Positions 51,481-59,955 of a DNA stretch of 64,000 nt are shown piece by piece. The stretch comes from Nonlabens sp. (GTDB lineage: Bacteria; Bacteroidota; Bacteroidia; Flavobacteriales; Flavobacteriaceae). Positions within the stretch are counted from its first letter, which is position 1; each line of letters starts with the position of its first letter. A program made the translations under genes and the position numbers. The DNA lies in NCBI RefSeq assembly GCF_018401815.1, contig NZ_JAGYKG010000002.1:62001-126000 (forward strand), written 5' to 3'. Under the pieces are notes generated by a model, which was not told the DNA's origin, did not search any database, and saw only the letters and a list, made by a program, of their open reading frames with translations.

Positions 51481-52560
51481 ATGAAACAAGATATGATTAC
51501 GACAGATATATTAATAATAGGTGCTGGACCTACAGGTCTGTTTGCTGTTTTTGAAGCTGGATTATTAAAGCTCAAATGTCATTTAATTGATGCGCTAGCG
51601 CAACCAGGGGGTCAGTGTTCAGAATTGTATCCTAAAAAGCCTATTTACGATATTCCAGGCTTTCCAGAAATTCTTGCAGGTGATTTAGTGACTAATTTGA
51701 TGAAACAGATTGAGCCTTTTCAGCCTGGTTTTACCTTAGGGGAGCGAGCAGAAACTATAGATCAACTCGAGGACGGGACTTTTATAGTGACCACCAGTAA
51801 AGGAACCAAGCACCATGCAAAAATAGTCGCTATCGCTGGCGGATTAGGATCTTTTGAACCTCGTAAGCCTGCTATAGAAGGAATTGCCAAGTATGAAGAT
51901 AAAGGTCTTTCCTACATCATTAAAGACCCGGAAGTTTACAGAGATCAAAAAGTGATTATCGCTGGCGGAGGAGATTCTGCGCTAGATTGGTCAATTTTTC
52001 TTGCTGAGGTGGCGTCTGAGGTAACGCTGGTGCACAGAAGGGAAGAATTTAGAGGGGCACTGGATAGTGTGGAGAAAGTACAAAAACTAGTAGACCAAAA
52101 TAAAATAAGGTTGATCACTCCTGCTGAAATTTTAGATATCAAGGGAGCAGATCAAGTAGAATCTGTTGTACTACAGCATAATGATGAAGCTAAGCGTATG
52201 GAAGTTATCGAGTGTGATGCGTTTATACCTTTATTTGGATTGGCTCCTAAATTGGGCCCTATAGCAAAATGGGGACTTGAAATTGAGAAAAATGCGATCA
52301 AAGTTGATAATACATTGGACTATCAAACGAACATTCCTGGAATCTATGCCATAGGAGATGTCAATACGTATCCAGGTAAATTAAAATTAATTCTCTGTGG
52401 TTTTCATGAAGCGACTTTGATGTGTCAAAGTGCTTACCAACGTATTTTTCCGGAAAAGCGTTATGTTATGAAGTATACAACGGTAGGTGGTATCGATGGT
52501 TTTGACGGTTCTCGTAAAGAGGCAGAAAAAGCGGTTGTTAAGAAAATAGGAAACCACTAA
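51481..52560 (+). CDS. Ferredoxin-NADP reductase of the thioredoxin-reductase-like type
   Basis: 359 residues, flavoprotein with FAD site IIGAGPTGLFAVFEAG, QPGGQCSELYPKKPIYDIPG, NADPH site VIIAGGGDSALDWSIFLAE, VHRREEFRGA and the second FAD loop IPGIYAIGDVNTYPGK. The CxxC of thioredoxin reductases is absent, which with the C-terminal extension after FHEATLM identifies the YumC/FNR type that exchanges electrons with ferredoxin. The next gene, overlapping by one base, encodes a 2Fe-2S ferredoxin, its likely partner. Confidence 0.92.
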   Translation: MKQDMITTDILIIGAGPTGLFAVFEAGLLKLKCHLIDALAQPGGQCSELYPKKPIYDIPGFPEILAGDLVTNLMKQIEPFQPGFTLGERAETIDQLEDGTFIVTTSKGTKHHAKIVAIAGGLGSFEPRKPAIEGIAKYEDKGLSYIIKDPEVYRDQKVIIAGGGDSALDWSIFLAEVASEVTLVHRREEFRGALDSVEKVQKLVDQNKIRLITPAEILDIKGADQVESVVLQHNDEAKRMEVIECDAFIPLFGLAPKLGPIAKWGLEIEKNAIKVDNTLDYQTNIPGIYAIGDVNTYPGKLKLILCGFHEATLMCQSAYQRIFPEKRYVMKYTTVGGIDGFDGSRKEAEKAVVKKIGNH

Positions 52561-52880
52561 TGTCTGATGTAACTATTACGATCATTGATAGAGAAGGAGT
52601 AGCACACCAAGTACTCGCTCCAACAGATATGAACATGAACCTGATGGAAGTTTGTAAAGCTTACGAGCTGCCGGTACAAGCGGTTTGTGGTGGCATGGCA
52701 ATGTGTGCCACTTGTCAGTGCTATATCATGAGCGATCACGACTTAGGAGAGCGCAATGATGACGAGCAAGCGATGCTCTGGGAGGCAGAACATGTAAAGG
52801 ATAACTCTAGATTGGGTTGTCAAATTCCCATTACCGAAAATCTCGAAGGTTTAATTGTCGAACTGGCACCAGAGGATTAA
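52560..52880 (+). CDS. 2Fe-2S ferredoxin
   Basis: 106 residues, adrenodoxin-type. Cluster ligands lie in VCGGMAMCATCQCYI (C-x5-C-x2-C) and the fourth in RLGCQIPITENLEG. ATPTDMN-like and DEQAMLWEAEHVKDNSRLGCQI regions match ferredoxins that serve Fe-S assembly or monooxygenases. ATG overlaps the reductase TAA by one base, so the two are made together as an electron-transfer pair. Confidence 0.94.
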   Translation: MSDVTITIIDREGVAHQVLAPTDMNMNLMEVCKAYELPVQAVCGGMAMCATCQCYIMSDHDLGERNDDEQAMLWEAEHVKDNSRLGCQIPITENLEGLIVELAPED

Positions 52881-52988
52881 TCGCTAGAGATCTAGTGATA
52901 CAGAACGCACAGATTTTCCATAGAGGAACGTCCTACCAGCGTTAATGTTCAAGAAACATGGCAACGCAGGTTGATTATTCCTAAATAA

Positions 52989-53573
52989 TTACTTCAACAC
53001 TATAGGAAGCTCTGTTCTGTAAGTGCCCCAACCAGTTTTTAAATGAACGGTGTTGTCATTATTAGGAGAGTAAAGTGTGATGCTTAGATGTTCAAGACTT
53101 TCTTCATTCATGGTAACAGGAACACTTACGGTTACTACGTCCATTTCAGTTTGATGAGAATAATTTCCCCACCCATCATTTTCTGAATTGATGTGAAAGG
53201 TCCATTCGTTTTCAGTAGGGGTTACCACTACAGAATAACGTCCAGCTTTAATCAATTTCCTACCAATCATCGCGTCTTGCATTAAAAGAAGTTCGGTACT
53301 CTCATTAGCACCGAGTCTCCAAGATGCGCCATAAACGGTAATGCCTTCTTTCTTCTTGTCTTCTGTGGTGAAAATGTTGCGACCTTTTAAAGAAGGACGA
53401 CTGTAAAGAACTCTAATTTTAGGTGCACTTATACCTTCTCTAAAAGCGCGTTTTGCTGCATCTGCAGGAAAGAAAGCAGCATCCATTGGGCTATTGTCTG
53501 TTTTGACGAAGTCTTGTGCAAAAAGGGATGAGGTAGATAGAATTACAGCGAGTAATAACATATATGTTTTCAT
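52989..53573 (-). CDS. DUF2911-family exported protein
   Basis: 194 residues with signal peptide (MKTYMLLLAVILSTSSLFAQ) and a DUF2911 domain: IRVLYSRPSLKGRNIF, YGASWRLGANESTELLLMQDAMIGRKLIKAGRYSVVVTP and WTFHINSENDGWGNY are the conserved blocks. Likely periplasmic; function unknown. It appears as a single gene, with an 80-bp gap to the truA stop upstream on the same strand. Confidence 0.88.
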   Translation of the reverse strand: MKTYMLLLAVILSTSSLFAQDFVKTDNSPMDAAFFPADAAKRAFREGISAPKIRVLYSRPSLKGRNIFTTEDKKKEGITVYGASWRLGANESTELLLMQDAMIGRKLIKAGRYSVVVTPTENEWTFHINSENDGWGNYSHQTEMDVVTVSVPVTMNEESLEHLSITLYSPNNDNTVHLKTGWGTYRTELPIVLK

Positions 53574-53656
53574 GATTGTGATTTTTTATAAGGCTTTAAA
53601 AATAAAGACATCCTATCAGTAAAGAGTCACTTTAACAAATCTATAAGAGTTGAGGT

Positions 53657-54463
53657 TTACCTGAATTCAGTGGTGTATAGCATCAAACCGCTAGATGGAG
53701 CAATGTGTGAAAGATGAATTTTAAGACTTCCATTTAGGGTTTCTTTAAATTCATCTAGAGTGAATTTGTGCATTCCCAAGTCAAATAACATGCCCATCAT
53801 AAGTCGCACTTGATGGCGTTTAAAACCGGCTCCTTTTACTCTAAAAACAAAACTTTGTTCTGGAAAGAAGCTTGCTGTAAAGAGCTCATTCTTTTCAATC
53901 ATACAACTTTGTATGGTAGAGGTAGTTTCTGTGTTGTCAGAAGGTTTATAGGTGTAGGACCAGAAATCATGTGTCCCTTCAAAGAGTTGTGCAGCTGTTT
54001 TCATGATTGCTATATCGAGTTCACTCTTCATATACACCATCATAGAAGCGCAAAAAGGATGGAACTTCTCTCCATGGGAAAAGAGATAGATGTACTCCTT
54101 GATTTTGGGAGCCTGAATAATATTAAAATCCTTATAAGTAGCCTGGACTTCTAAAGCTCTAATGTCACTGGGTAGATTTTGATTGAAGTCTATCAAGAAG
54201 GGGCCTATATCTAATTCTTCAGCATCATCTAGAAAGAGTTCGATCCACGTCTCGTTCACAGAAACTTTAGCATCTGTTCTACCGGCAGCAAGTACTTTAA
54301 AGTTAGAATGGTCAAATACATACCTCAAGGTTCTTAAGACCATGCGTTCTACTGTTGGTAGGTTATTAGGTTGTTTTTGCCAGCCGTGAAACCTAAACCC
54401 CAGGTACTGCATTTTGATCAGAAAAAACTGTCGGTTGTTTTGAGCAAAGGGTCCTGGATTCAT
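53657..54463 (-). CDS. truA: tRNA pseudouridine synthase TruA-family protein
   Basis: 268 residues. Modifies uridines 38-40 in the anticodon arm if a true TruA. MQYLGFRFHGWQKQP, TVERMVLRTL and AAGRTDAKVSV (catalytic Asp64 in GRTDA) are the N-terminal motifs, and FRVKGAGFKRHQVRLMMG the second half. The sequence is more diverged than housekeeping TruA (GRTDAKVSV for GRTDAGVHA), so this may be the second paralogue often present in Bacteroidota. Overlaps the upstream unknown gene by 4 bp. Confidence 0.8.
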   Translation of the reverse strand: MNPGPFAQNNRQFFLIKMQYLGFRFHGWQKQPNNLPTVERMVLRTLRYVFDHSNFKVLAAGRTDAKVSVNETWIELFLDDAEELDIGPFLIDFNQNLPSDIRALEVQATYKDFNIIQAPKIKEYIYLFSHGEKFHPFCASMMVYMKSELDIAIMKTAAQLFEGTHDFWSYTYKPSDNTETTSTIQSCMIEKNELFTASFFPEQSFVFRVKGAGFKRHQVRLMMGMLFDLGMHKFTLDEFKETLNGSLKIHLSHIAPSSGLMLYTTEFR

Positions 54464-55005
54464 AAATCTCCTAAAAAGTCATCAGCATTAAAAGGGATAT
54501 CATCATCTGGGTCATGGTCATCATAATTCACGCCCGGCGGATTAAAAAGTCCCCAGCGATCAATGATGTAATTCTCTTGATCAAATGTCTTTACCCATTT
54601 TGCAAAAAGAACTCTAAACTGATCTACTTCATTACGTAATAGATCTAAATATTCAATATCTGGAAAACCGCTCATTTGCAAACCACGAGCGTCTGTAATA
54701 ATTTCTCTTGCTGCTTTTCTAATAATCGCAGCGTTTTCCATTCTCAAATCATAGATATCACCACCTTCTGCTCCAGCTATTTTTGCTGGGATCAACATTG
54801 CATTTGCCATCATCATGTCTTTGCTGCTTTCAAAGAAATGTTCCATGTATTCTTCATGTTCTTTTGTTTCTTGGGTCTCGACGCGGTCTTCTTTATTACT
54901 ACCTTTGAGTAAGCTGTCAACTAGATTATACAGCTCTATTGCTTTAATGAAAACAGGAAGTTTCTCGTGGCTCCTTAGATCATAATCATCATCGTCTTCG
55001 AACAT
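54460..55005 (-). CDS. Conserved acidic protein of unknown function
   Basis: 181 residues, strongly acidic at both ends (MFEDDDDYDLRSHEKLP; DDHDPDDDIPFNADDF), mainly helical in between, with no signal or span. The middle FFESSKDMMMANAMLIPAKIAGAEGGDIYDLRMENAAIIRKAARE looks like a conserved helical core. I do not recognise a family. The 4-bp overlap with truA and 27-bp gap from the HD hydrolase gene suggest a three-gene operon tied to RNA or nucleotide metabolism, by position only. Confidence 0.7.
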   Translation of the reverse strand: MFEDDDDYDLRSHEKLPVFIKAIELYNLVDSLLKGSNKEDRVETQETKEHEEYMEHFFESSKDMMMANAMLIPAKIAGAEGGDIYDLRMENAAIIRKAAREIITDARGLQMSGFPDIEYLDLLRNEVDQFRVLFAKWVKTFDQENYIIDRWGLFNPPGVNYDDHDPDDDIPFNADDFLGDL

Positions 55006-55032
55006 GGTTGCAGTTTTATCAAGTAAAAATAA

Positions 55033-55686
55033 TCATTTCTCACCATTCCACTCTGCATAGAATTGGTCTAGAAAACTTTGCATATAATCGTGACGTTGTT
55101 GTGCGACCTTTCTTCCAGTTTCGGTATTCATGAGGTCTTTTAAAAGCAACAGTTTTTCATAAAAGTGATTGATCGTAGGAGCAGTACTCTTTTTGTATTG
55201 CGCTGAGGTCATGTCTAAATCTGCAGGGATGTTAGGGTCATAAATAGCTCTATTCTTAAAACCGCCATAATTAAACGTACGCGCGATTCCTATCGCACCT
55301 ATAGCGTCCAGTCTATCAGCATCTTGAACGATGTGCAATTCTATACTGCTAAAATCTTTACTTTGATGACCGCCTTTATAGGAAATGTATTTAATAATGT
55401 TTGCTACATGTTCCATCACATCTTTTGGGACTTCAAGAGATTCAAGAAACTCTTTTGCTACTCGAGGTCCCACAGTTTCATCTCCGTCGTGAAATTTAGA
55501 ATCGGCGATGTCGTGTAATAGGGCACCTAATTCCACAATTCCTCGATCACATTTTTCGTCTTGCGCGATCAGTTTTGCATTCTTCCAAACGCGTTCTATA
55601 TGGAACCAGTCGTGTCCACCTTCAGCATTTTGTAATTGTGTTTTTACGAATTGTACGGTTTGATCTATGATTTGTTGTTGGGTCAT
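55033..55686 (-). CDS. HD-domain phosphohydrolase (YedJ/YpgQ-like)
   Basis: 217 residues. The metal site of the HD superfamily is complete: GGHDWFHIERVWKNA (first His), GALLHDIADSKF (HD pair) and IVQDADRLDAIGAIGIARTFNYGG (last Asp), the pattern of the YedJ/YpgQ group, some of which hydrolyse nucleoside triphosphates. Cytosolic. First gene of a tight group with the acidic unknown protein and truA. A half-palindrome composite repeat lies upstream. Confidence 0.9.
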   Translation of the reverse strand: MTQQQIIDQTVQFVKTQLQNAEGGHDWFHIERVWKNAKLIAQDEKCDRGIVELGALLHDIADSKFHDGDETVGPRVAKEFLESLEVPKDVMEHVANIIKYISYKGGHQSKDFSSIELHIVQDADRLDAIGAIGIARTFNYGGFKNRAIYDPNIPADLDMTSAQYKKSTAPTINHFYEKLLLLKDLMNTETGRKVAQQRHDYMQSFLDQFYAEWNGEK

Positions 55687-55729
55687 GTGGTAAAGGTACT
55701 GTGCTTTTTGTTGTTGAGTTTCTCAAAGC

Positions 55730-55760
55730 TAGTTCAGGACAAGTTTCGCGAAAGCGAAAT
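55730..55760 (+). repeat. Composite palindrome repeat, copy 1
   Basis: CTAGTTCAGGACAAG joined to TTTCGCGAAAGCGAAAT: half of the iterated palindrome is replaced by a tail that recurs at 59671 and (inverted) at 62923. Confidence 0.75.
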
Positions 55761-55812
55761 TATAACCAACGTAACAGATCATTTCAAGAATTGCACAAGT
55801 GTTAAATTTTAA

Positions 55813-57474
55813 TTATTTTAACTTCTCTTTCTTCTTATAATTCACATAAAAATCTTCAACAATATCAAATTCAGAAGTTTTAGACGGCAATTTTAGTTTT
55901 TGAATCTTGGTAGTAGGCGTGATCCAAGTTTTTTCTCCGTCTATCAAAATTTGGAAGGGCATCTCAAAGCCATCTACCACATTGTTCCAGCGGTAGTACA
56001 TTTTGTTCTTGCTAATGGAGTACTCTAATTTAGGAATACGAATATCCCGCAAATATTGATCAAATACGGGATCCAGATCTAGTCCCATTTGATCAGAAAT
56101 ATAGTTTTCGATTTGTGCTGTAGTAACCGTTTCATGATAAAATTCGGAATTGAGGCCACGTAGAATTTGCCTCCATTTTTTATCATCGTTTGTGATTTGT
56201 CTCAGCGTGTGCAAGAGGTTAGCTCCTTTGTAATACATGTCTCCAGACCCTTCATGATTTACATCATAATCTCCTATAATAGGCCGGTCGTTATTAATAC
56301 TGCGTCTTGTACCGATCACATATTCAGAGCTGGCTTTTTTACCGTAGTAATAATCTAGAAAAAGACTTTCTGAATAAGCAGTGAAACTTTCATGTATCCA
56401 CATGTCTGCAATGTCTTTGTCAGTAATATTGTTGGCAAACCATTCATGTCCTGATTCATGGATGATGATAAAGTCAAATTTCATTCCCCAGCCGCTTCCC
56501 GAAAGATCGCGACCTAGATAACCATTCCCATATTGGTTACCATAAGTAACAGAGCTTTGATGTTCCATACCTAAATAGGGAACTTCGACTAATTTATAAC
56601 TGTCTTCATAAAATGGATAAGGCCCAAACCAGTGCTCAAAAGCCTTCATCATTTTAGGCGCATCTTTGAAATGTGTTTTGGCTTTTTCTAGGTGGTCTCT
56701 TAGCACGTAATAATTCATATCTAGCGGTCCTTTTTCGCCTTCGTAGACTTCAGAGAAATTTACATAATCACCTATGTTGATGTTGACGCCATAATTGTTG
56801 ATCGGATTTTTTACTTCCCAAGTATAAGTCGAGCTGCCGTCTTCTTGTATTTCTGTATCAATTAACCTACCGTTAGAAATGTTCATTAAGCCTGCTGGCA
56901 CGTTTATAGACATGGTCATTCCATCGACTTCTTGATACATGTGGTCTTTGTTAGGCCACCATACACTAGCTCCTAGACCTTGATTAGATGTGGCAATAAA
57001 ATGCTTTCCATTAGCGTCTTTTTTCCATGAAAAACCTCCATCCCAAGGAGCGTTTCTGGCCTCACGAGGCTGGCCTTCAAAAGTTACTATTATAGCCTTG
57101 CTAGCACCAACAGGTTGCTTTTCTTCCAATCTAATAAAATGCGCATTTCCTTCATTTGTTACTTCAAGTTCTTTGTTATTTTGAGTAACGCTAAGGATTT
57201 TCATGGGTTCTTGAAGATCGATTTGCATGACTTGATAGGGTTCTAAGACCTCATAAGTAATAGTATTAGAGCCGCTTATGAATTTATCTTCCGGTAGAAC
57301 CTTCACGTCTAGATCATAATATCTCAAATCCCACCAAGCGCGCTCTGGCGTTATAGAACCTCGTAAAGAATCTTGTCGGGTAAATTGCTTTTTATTGGTG
57401 AGCAACTGAGCTGTTGCGAGCTGGCTGGTCCCTAAAAGGATCAGTGCCGCTATGATCATATGTATTCTTTTCAT
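55813..57474 (-). CDS. M1-family zinc aminopeptidase-like protein, exported
   Basis: 553 residues with signal peptide (MIIAALILLGTSQLATAQ). N-terminal beta domain, then the thermolysin-like domain with HESGHEWFANN and the third ligand in WIHESFTAYSESLFLDYYYG. The substrate-anchoring GxMEN motif appears as LGMEHQSSVTYGN, a variant usual for this M1 branch. It lacks the long C-terminal domain of classical M1 enzymes. The product is probably periplasmic or outer-membrane-linked and degrades peptides. Preceded on its strand by the 100-bp repeat array. Confidence 0.9.
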   Translation of the reverse strand: MKRIHMIIAALILLGTSQLATAQLLTNKKQFTRQDSLRGSITPERAWWDLRYYDLDVKVLPEDKFISGSNTITYEVLEPYQVMQIDLQEPMKILSVTQNNKELEVTNEGNAHFIRLEEKQPVGASKAIIVTFEGQPREARNAPWDGGFSWKKDANGKHFIATSNQGLGASVWWPNKDHMYQEVDGMTMSINVPAGLMNISNGRLIDTEIQEDGSSTYTWEVKNPINNYGVNINIGDYVNFSEVYEGEKGPLDMNYYVLRDHLEKAKTHFKDAPKMMKAFEHWFGPYPFYEDSYKLVEVPYLGMEHQSSVTYGNQYGNGYLGRDLSGSGWGMKFDFIIIHESGHEWFANNITDKDIADMWIHESFTAYSESLFLDYYYGKKASSEYVIGTRRSINNDRPIIGDYDVNHEGSGDMYYKGANLLHTLRQITNDDKKWRQILRGLNSEFYHETVTTAQIENYISDQMGLDLDPVFDQYLRDIRIPKLEYSISKNKMYYRWNNVVDGFEMPFQILIDGEKTWITPTTKIQKLKLPSKTSEFDIVEDFYVNYKKKEKLK

Positions 57475-57510
57475 TCTCGTAATTTATTTTCTTTATTAAC
57501 ATTCCCCCAC

Positions 57511-58290
57511 CAGCGGACTGAAGTCCGCCGCTAGGAATTTATGTTGTCGCCTACGGCGTTCTTTTTATTTACCGAATGAATTCGGTTTTTTTTATTCATT
57601 TTCATTCCCACCAGCGGACTGAAGTCCGCCGCTAGGAATTTATGTTGTTGCCTTCGGCGTTCTTTTTTTTACCGAATGAATTCGGTTTTTTTATTCATTC
57701 TCATTCCCGCCAGCGGACTGAAGTCCGCCGCTAGGAATTTATGTTGTTGCCTTCGGCGTTCTTTTTTTTACCGAATGAACTTGGTTTTTTTTATTCATTT
57801 TCCCACCAGCGGACTGAAGTCCGCCGCTAGGAATTTGCGTTGTCGCTTTCGGCGTACTTTTTATTTACCGAATGAATTCGGTTTCCTTATTCATTCTCAT
57901 TCTTTCCAGCGGACTGAAGTCCGCCGCTAGGAATTTGTGTTGTCGCCTACGGCGTACTTTTTTTTACCGAATGAATTCGGTTTTTTTTATTCATTCTCAT
58001 TCTTTCCAGCGGACTGAAGTCCGCCGCTAGGAATTTGTGTTGTCGCCTATGGCGTACTTTTTTTACCGAATGAACTTGGTTTTTTTTATTCATTTTCATT
58101 CCCACCAGCGGACTGAAGTCAGCCGCTAGGAATTTATGTTGTCGCCTTCGGCGTTCTTTTTATTTACCGAATGAACTTGGTTTTTTTTTATTCATTTTCA
58201 TTCCCCCCAGCGGACTGAAGTCCGCCGCTAGGAATTTATGTTGTCGCCTTCGGCGTACTTTTTTTTACCGAATGAATTCGGTTTTTTCTT
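57511..58290 (+). repeat. Tandem array of eight ~100-bp units with hairpins
   Basis: Units start (CAGCGGACTG) at 57511, 57612, 57711, 57807, 57907, 58007, 58106 and 58208. Each holds GCGGAC-TGAA-GTCCGC, a short CGCC/GGCG hairpin, and ACCGAA-TGAA-TTCGGT followed by a T run, which looks like an intrinsic terminator on the plus strand. Units differ by single bases, for example CTTGGT for TTCGGT in three units, and AGTCAGCC in unit 7. The array fills the gap between the GH113-like and M1 genes, both on the minus strand. No ORF or spacer diversity, so it is not CRISPR. Confidence 0.95.
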
Positions 58291-58317
58291 TGTTTTGTGG
58301 ACTATAATTTTCATTTT

Positions 58318-58380
58318 ACCTCATACCTCATACCTCATACCTCATACCTCATACCTCATACCTCATACCTCATACCTATA
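58318..58380. repeat. Heptanucleotide tandem repeat (ACCTCAT)
   Basis: Eight perfect ACCTCAT units (58318-58373) and a final variant ACCTATA. Short tandem repeats of this type can change copy number by slippage; here it lies 59 bp beyond the 3' end of the GH113-like gene. Confidence 0.95.
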
Positions 58381-58407
58381 GGCTGCGGAACCATCAACTC
58401 TGTTTTC

Positions 58408-58436
58408 AATTTCGAGTTCAAGTTCAAGTTCAAAAG
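58408..58436 (-). repeat. GAACTCGAA-type hexamer run
   Basis: TTCGAGTTCAAGTTCAAGTTC is the reverse complement of the head of the ~270-bp repeat and sits immediately after the stop of the GH113-like gene, as the direct form does after the SusD and App1-like genes. Confidence 0.7.
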
Positions 58437-58438
58437 AC

Positions 58439-59482
58439 TCACAGACTCACCCGATACGCCTCCGTAACCGTTGCTTGTGCTTTTTTTCCTTGAGGAGTAA
58501 AACGTTTTTCATAGCCTCGGCGTCTGCTTTTTTCAGCGTGATGTTTCCAAATAAAGCCACCAGCCATCCATTCTTCTTGCCAAACGTTATCATAAAGACC
58601 TTGAAGCAATACCTGTTGTGCTTCTTCATTTACGGCTCGATCTTCTCCTGCATTTTTCCAAGGCTCTTTACCAGCATAATCAGCGCTGATGTAGCCGTAT
58701 TCTGAAAATAGGATTTTCTTACCGTATTTTTCAGAAACTCCTTTCATTTCGTTTTTCCACTTTTGCCAGTTCTGTTGAAGAGTGGCAGCATTTGGAGTTT
58801 TCTCGTCACTCAATGGGAAATAAGCATCCACTCCTACATAGTCCAAATCATTCCAAAAAGTCACGTGCTTATAGTTATCCCAATTGGCAGCATAGGTCAG
58901 TTTTCCGGAGTACACCTCACGTATGTTTTTGATAAGCTGCAGCCAGTATGCTGGTCGTTCTTTTACAAAGGAATCTAATTCTGTACCTATGCAAAACATG
59001 CCCACGTTTTCTTTTGCAGCAATATGGACAAATCTCATGATATAATCGGTATAGCTGTCTTCTAAAACCTTCCAAGCTTCTTCAGATTCCAGTTTAATAT
59101 TCCCTGTATAGTCCCCACGACCTATCCATAGTTGTGGTTTTAAAAGCACCTCAATACCTTGATCTTTCATCTGATTTGCGGTGGATGCCACCCCATGAGG
59201 TTTCTCGCCCCACCAACCCCGATCTTCCTCATAATTAACTTGAGGTTGTTCCAGACTTTTCATCCATGCATAGGGAATTATAGCGGCATAGTTAGCATTA
59301 TAGTTTTTAACTGGTGTAATCGCAGTATGATCAATAGAATCTCGTGTAGCAACAAATGAGATACCGTTGATTTTAGAAAGAGTTTTAATATGACTACCTG
59401 TTTGATGCTGCAGATGCTTATTGTTTGGAGAGTTGCAGGAAATTACGCTTACTATTAAAAGAAAATAGAGTGTTTTTTTCAT
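58439..59482 (-). CDS. Lipoprotein glycoside hydrolase, GH113-like
   Basis: 347 residues, signal peptide with lipobox (FLLIVSVISC). TIM-barrel hydrolase of clan GH-A: AIIPYAWMKSLEQP, GIEVLLKPQLWIGRGDYTG, FCIGTELDSF with the acid/base Glu, WDNYKHVTFWNDLDYVGVDAYFPL and ILFSEYGYISADY with the nucleophile Glu. The closest known family is GH113 (beta-mannanase), so mannan-type substrates are plausible but not certain. Probably surface or periplasmic. It is a single gene. Confidence 0.82.
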   Translation of the reverse strand: MKKTLYFLLIVSVISCNSPNNKHLQHQTGSHIKTLSKINGISFVATRDSIDHTAITPVKNYNANYAAIIPYAWMKSLEQPQVNYEEDRGWWGEKPHGVASTANQMKDQGIEVLLKPQLWIGRGDYTGNIKLESEEAWKVLEDSYTDYIMRFVHIAAKENVGMFCIGTELDSFVKERPAYWLQLIKNIREVYSGKLTYAANWDNYKHVTFWNDLDYVGVDAYFPLSDEKTPNAATLQQNWQKWKNEMKGVSEKYGKKILFSEYGYISADYAGKEPWKNAGEDRAVNEEAQQVLLQGLYDNVWQEEWMAGGFIWKHHAEKSRRRGYEKRFTPQGKKAQATVTEAYRVSL

Positions 59483-59670
59483 AAATATTTAGAAATCAGA
59501 ATTTAAGAGGAACGCTTCAGCTTGTCTAATCATCAAAGAAACTGTCATTTCAGTAACGCCTTATAAAATTAATCAAATTTGAACGATTTTAATTCTAATT
59601 ATTAGAATAGTAACTGCTTAGCAATCTTCTTGTCAGTTTATAGTAGTGGTTATATGTTGGAACTGATCTC

Positions 59671-59712
59671 GCTTCCCGAAGCTAGCCGGGACAAGTTTCG
59701 CGAAAGCGAAAC
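59671..59712 (+). repeat. Composite palindrome repeat, copy 2
   Basis: GCTTCCCGAAGCTAGCCGGG then ACAAGTTTCGCGAAAGCGAAA. It lies in the 470-bp gap 59483-59955, in which I see no gene or clear promoter. Confidence 0.8.
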
Positions 59713-59955
59713 ACAAATAGGAGATGCTTTATTTACAAGAACTTAGTTGATCTGAGTGTTGCCTCAGCATATTGGAGGTTAAAGAATAACCCATCTTTAT
59801 AAAAAGGTGATCTCGATTACTCATAAATGTATAACTTACACTTTTAAATAGCTGAAAAACTATATTTAGGGAACAAGAGTCATTTCAAAGGAAGTTGCTA
59901 GTTGTTTTTACCTTTGATATATCAGTTGATTTGTTTGTCTAATAATTTACTACTC

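Noticed and set aside
57676..57930. 84-codon ORF inside the 100-bp array
   Set aside because: It is a translation of the tandem repeat, repeating itself with the unit length.
57511..58290. CRISPR array
   Set aside because: Units are near-identical over their whole ~100 bp, with no unique spacers and no cas genes.
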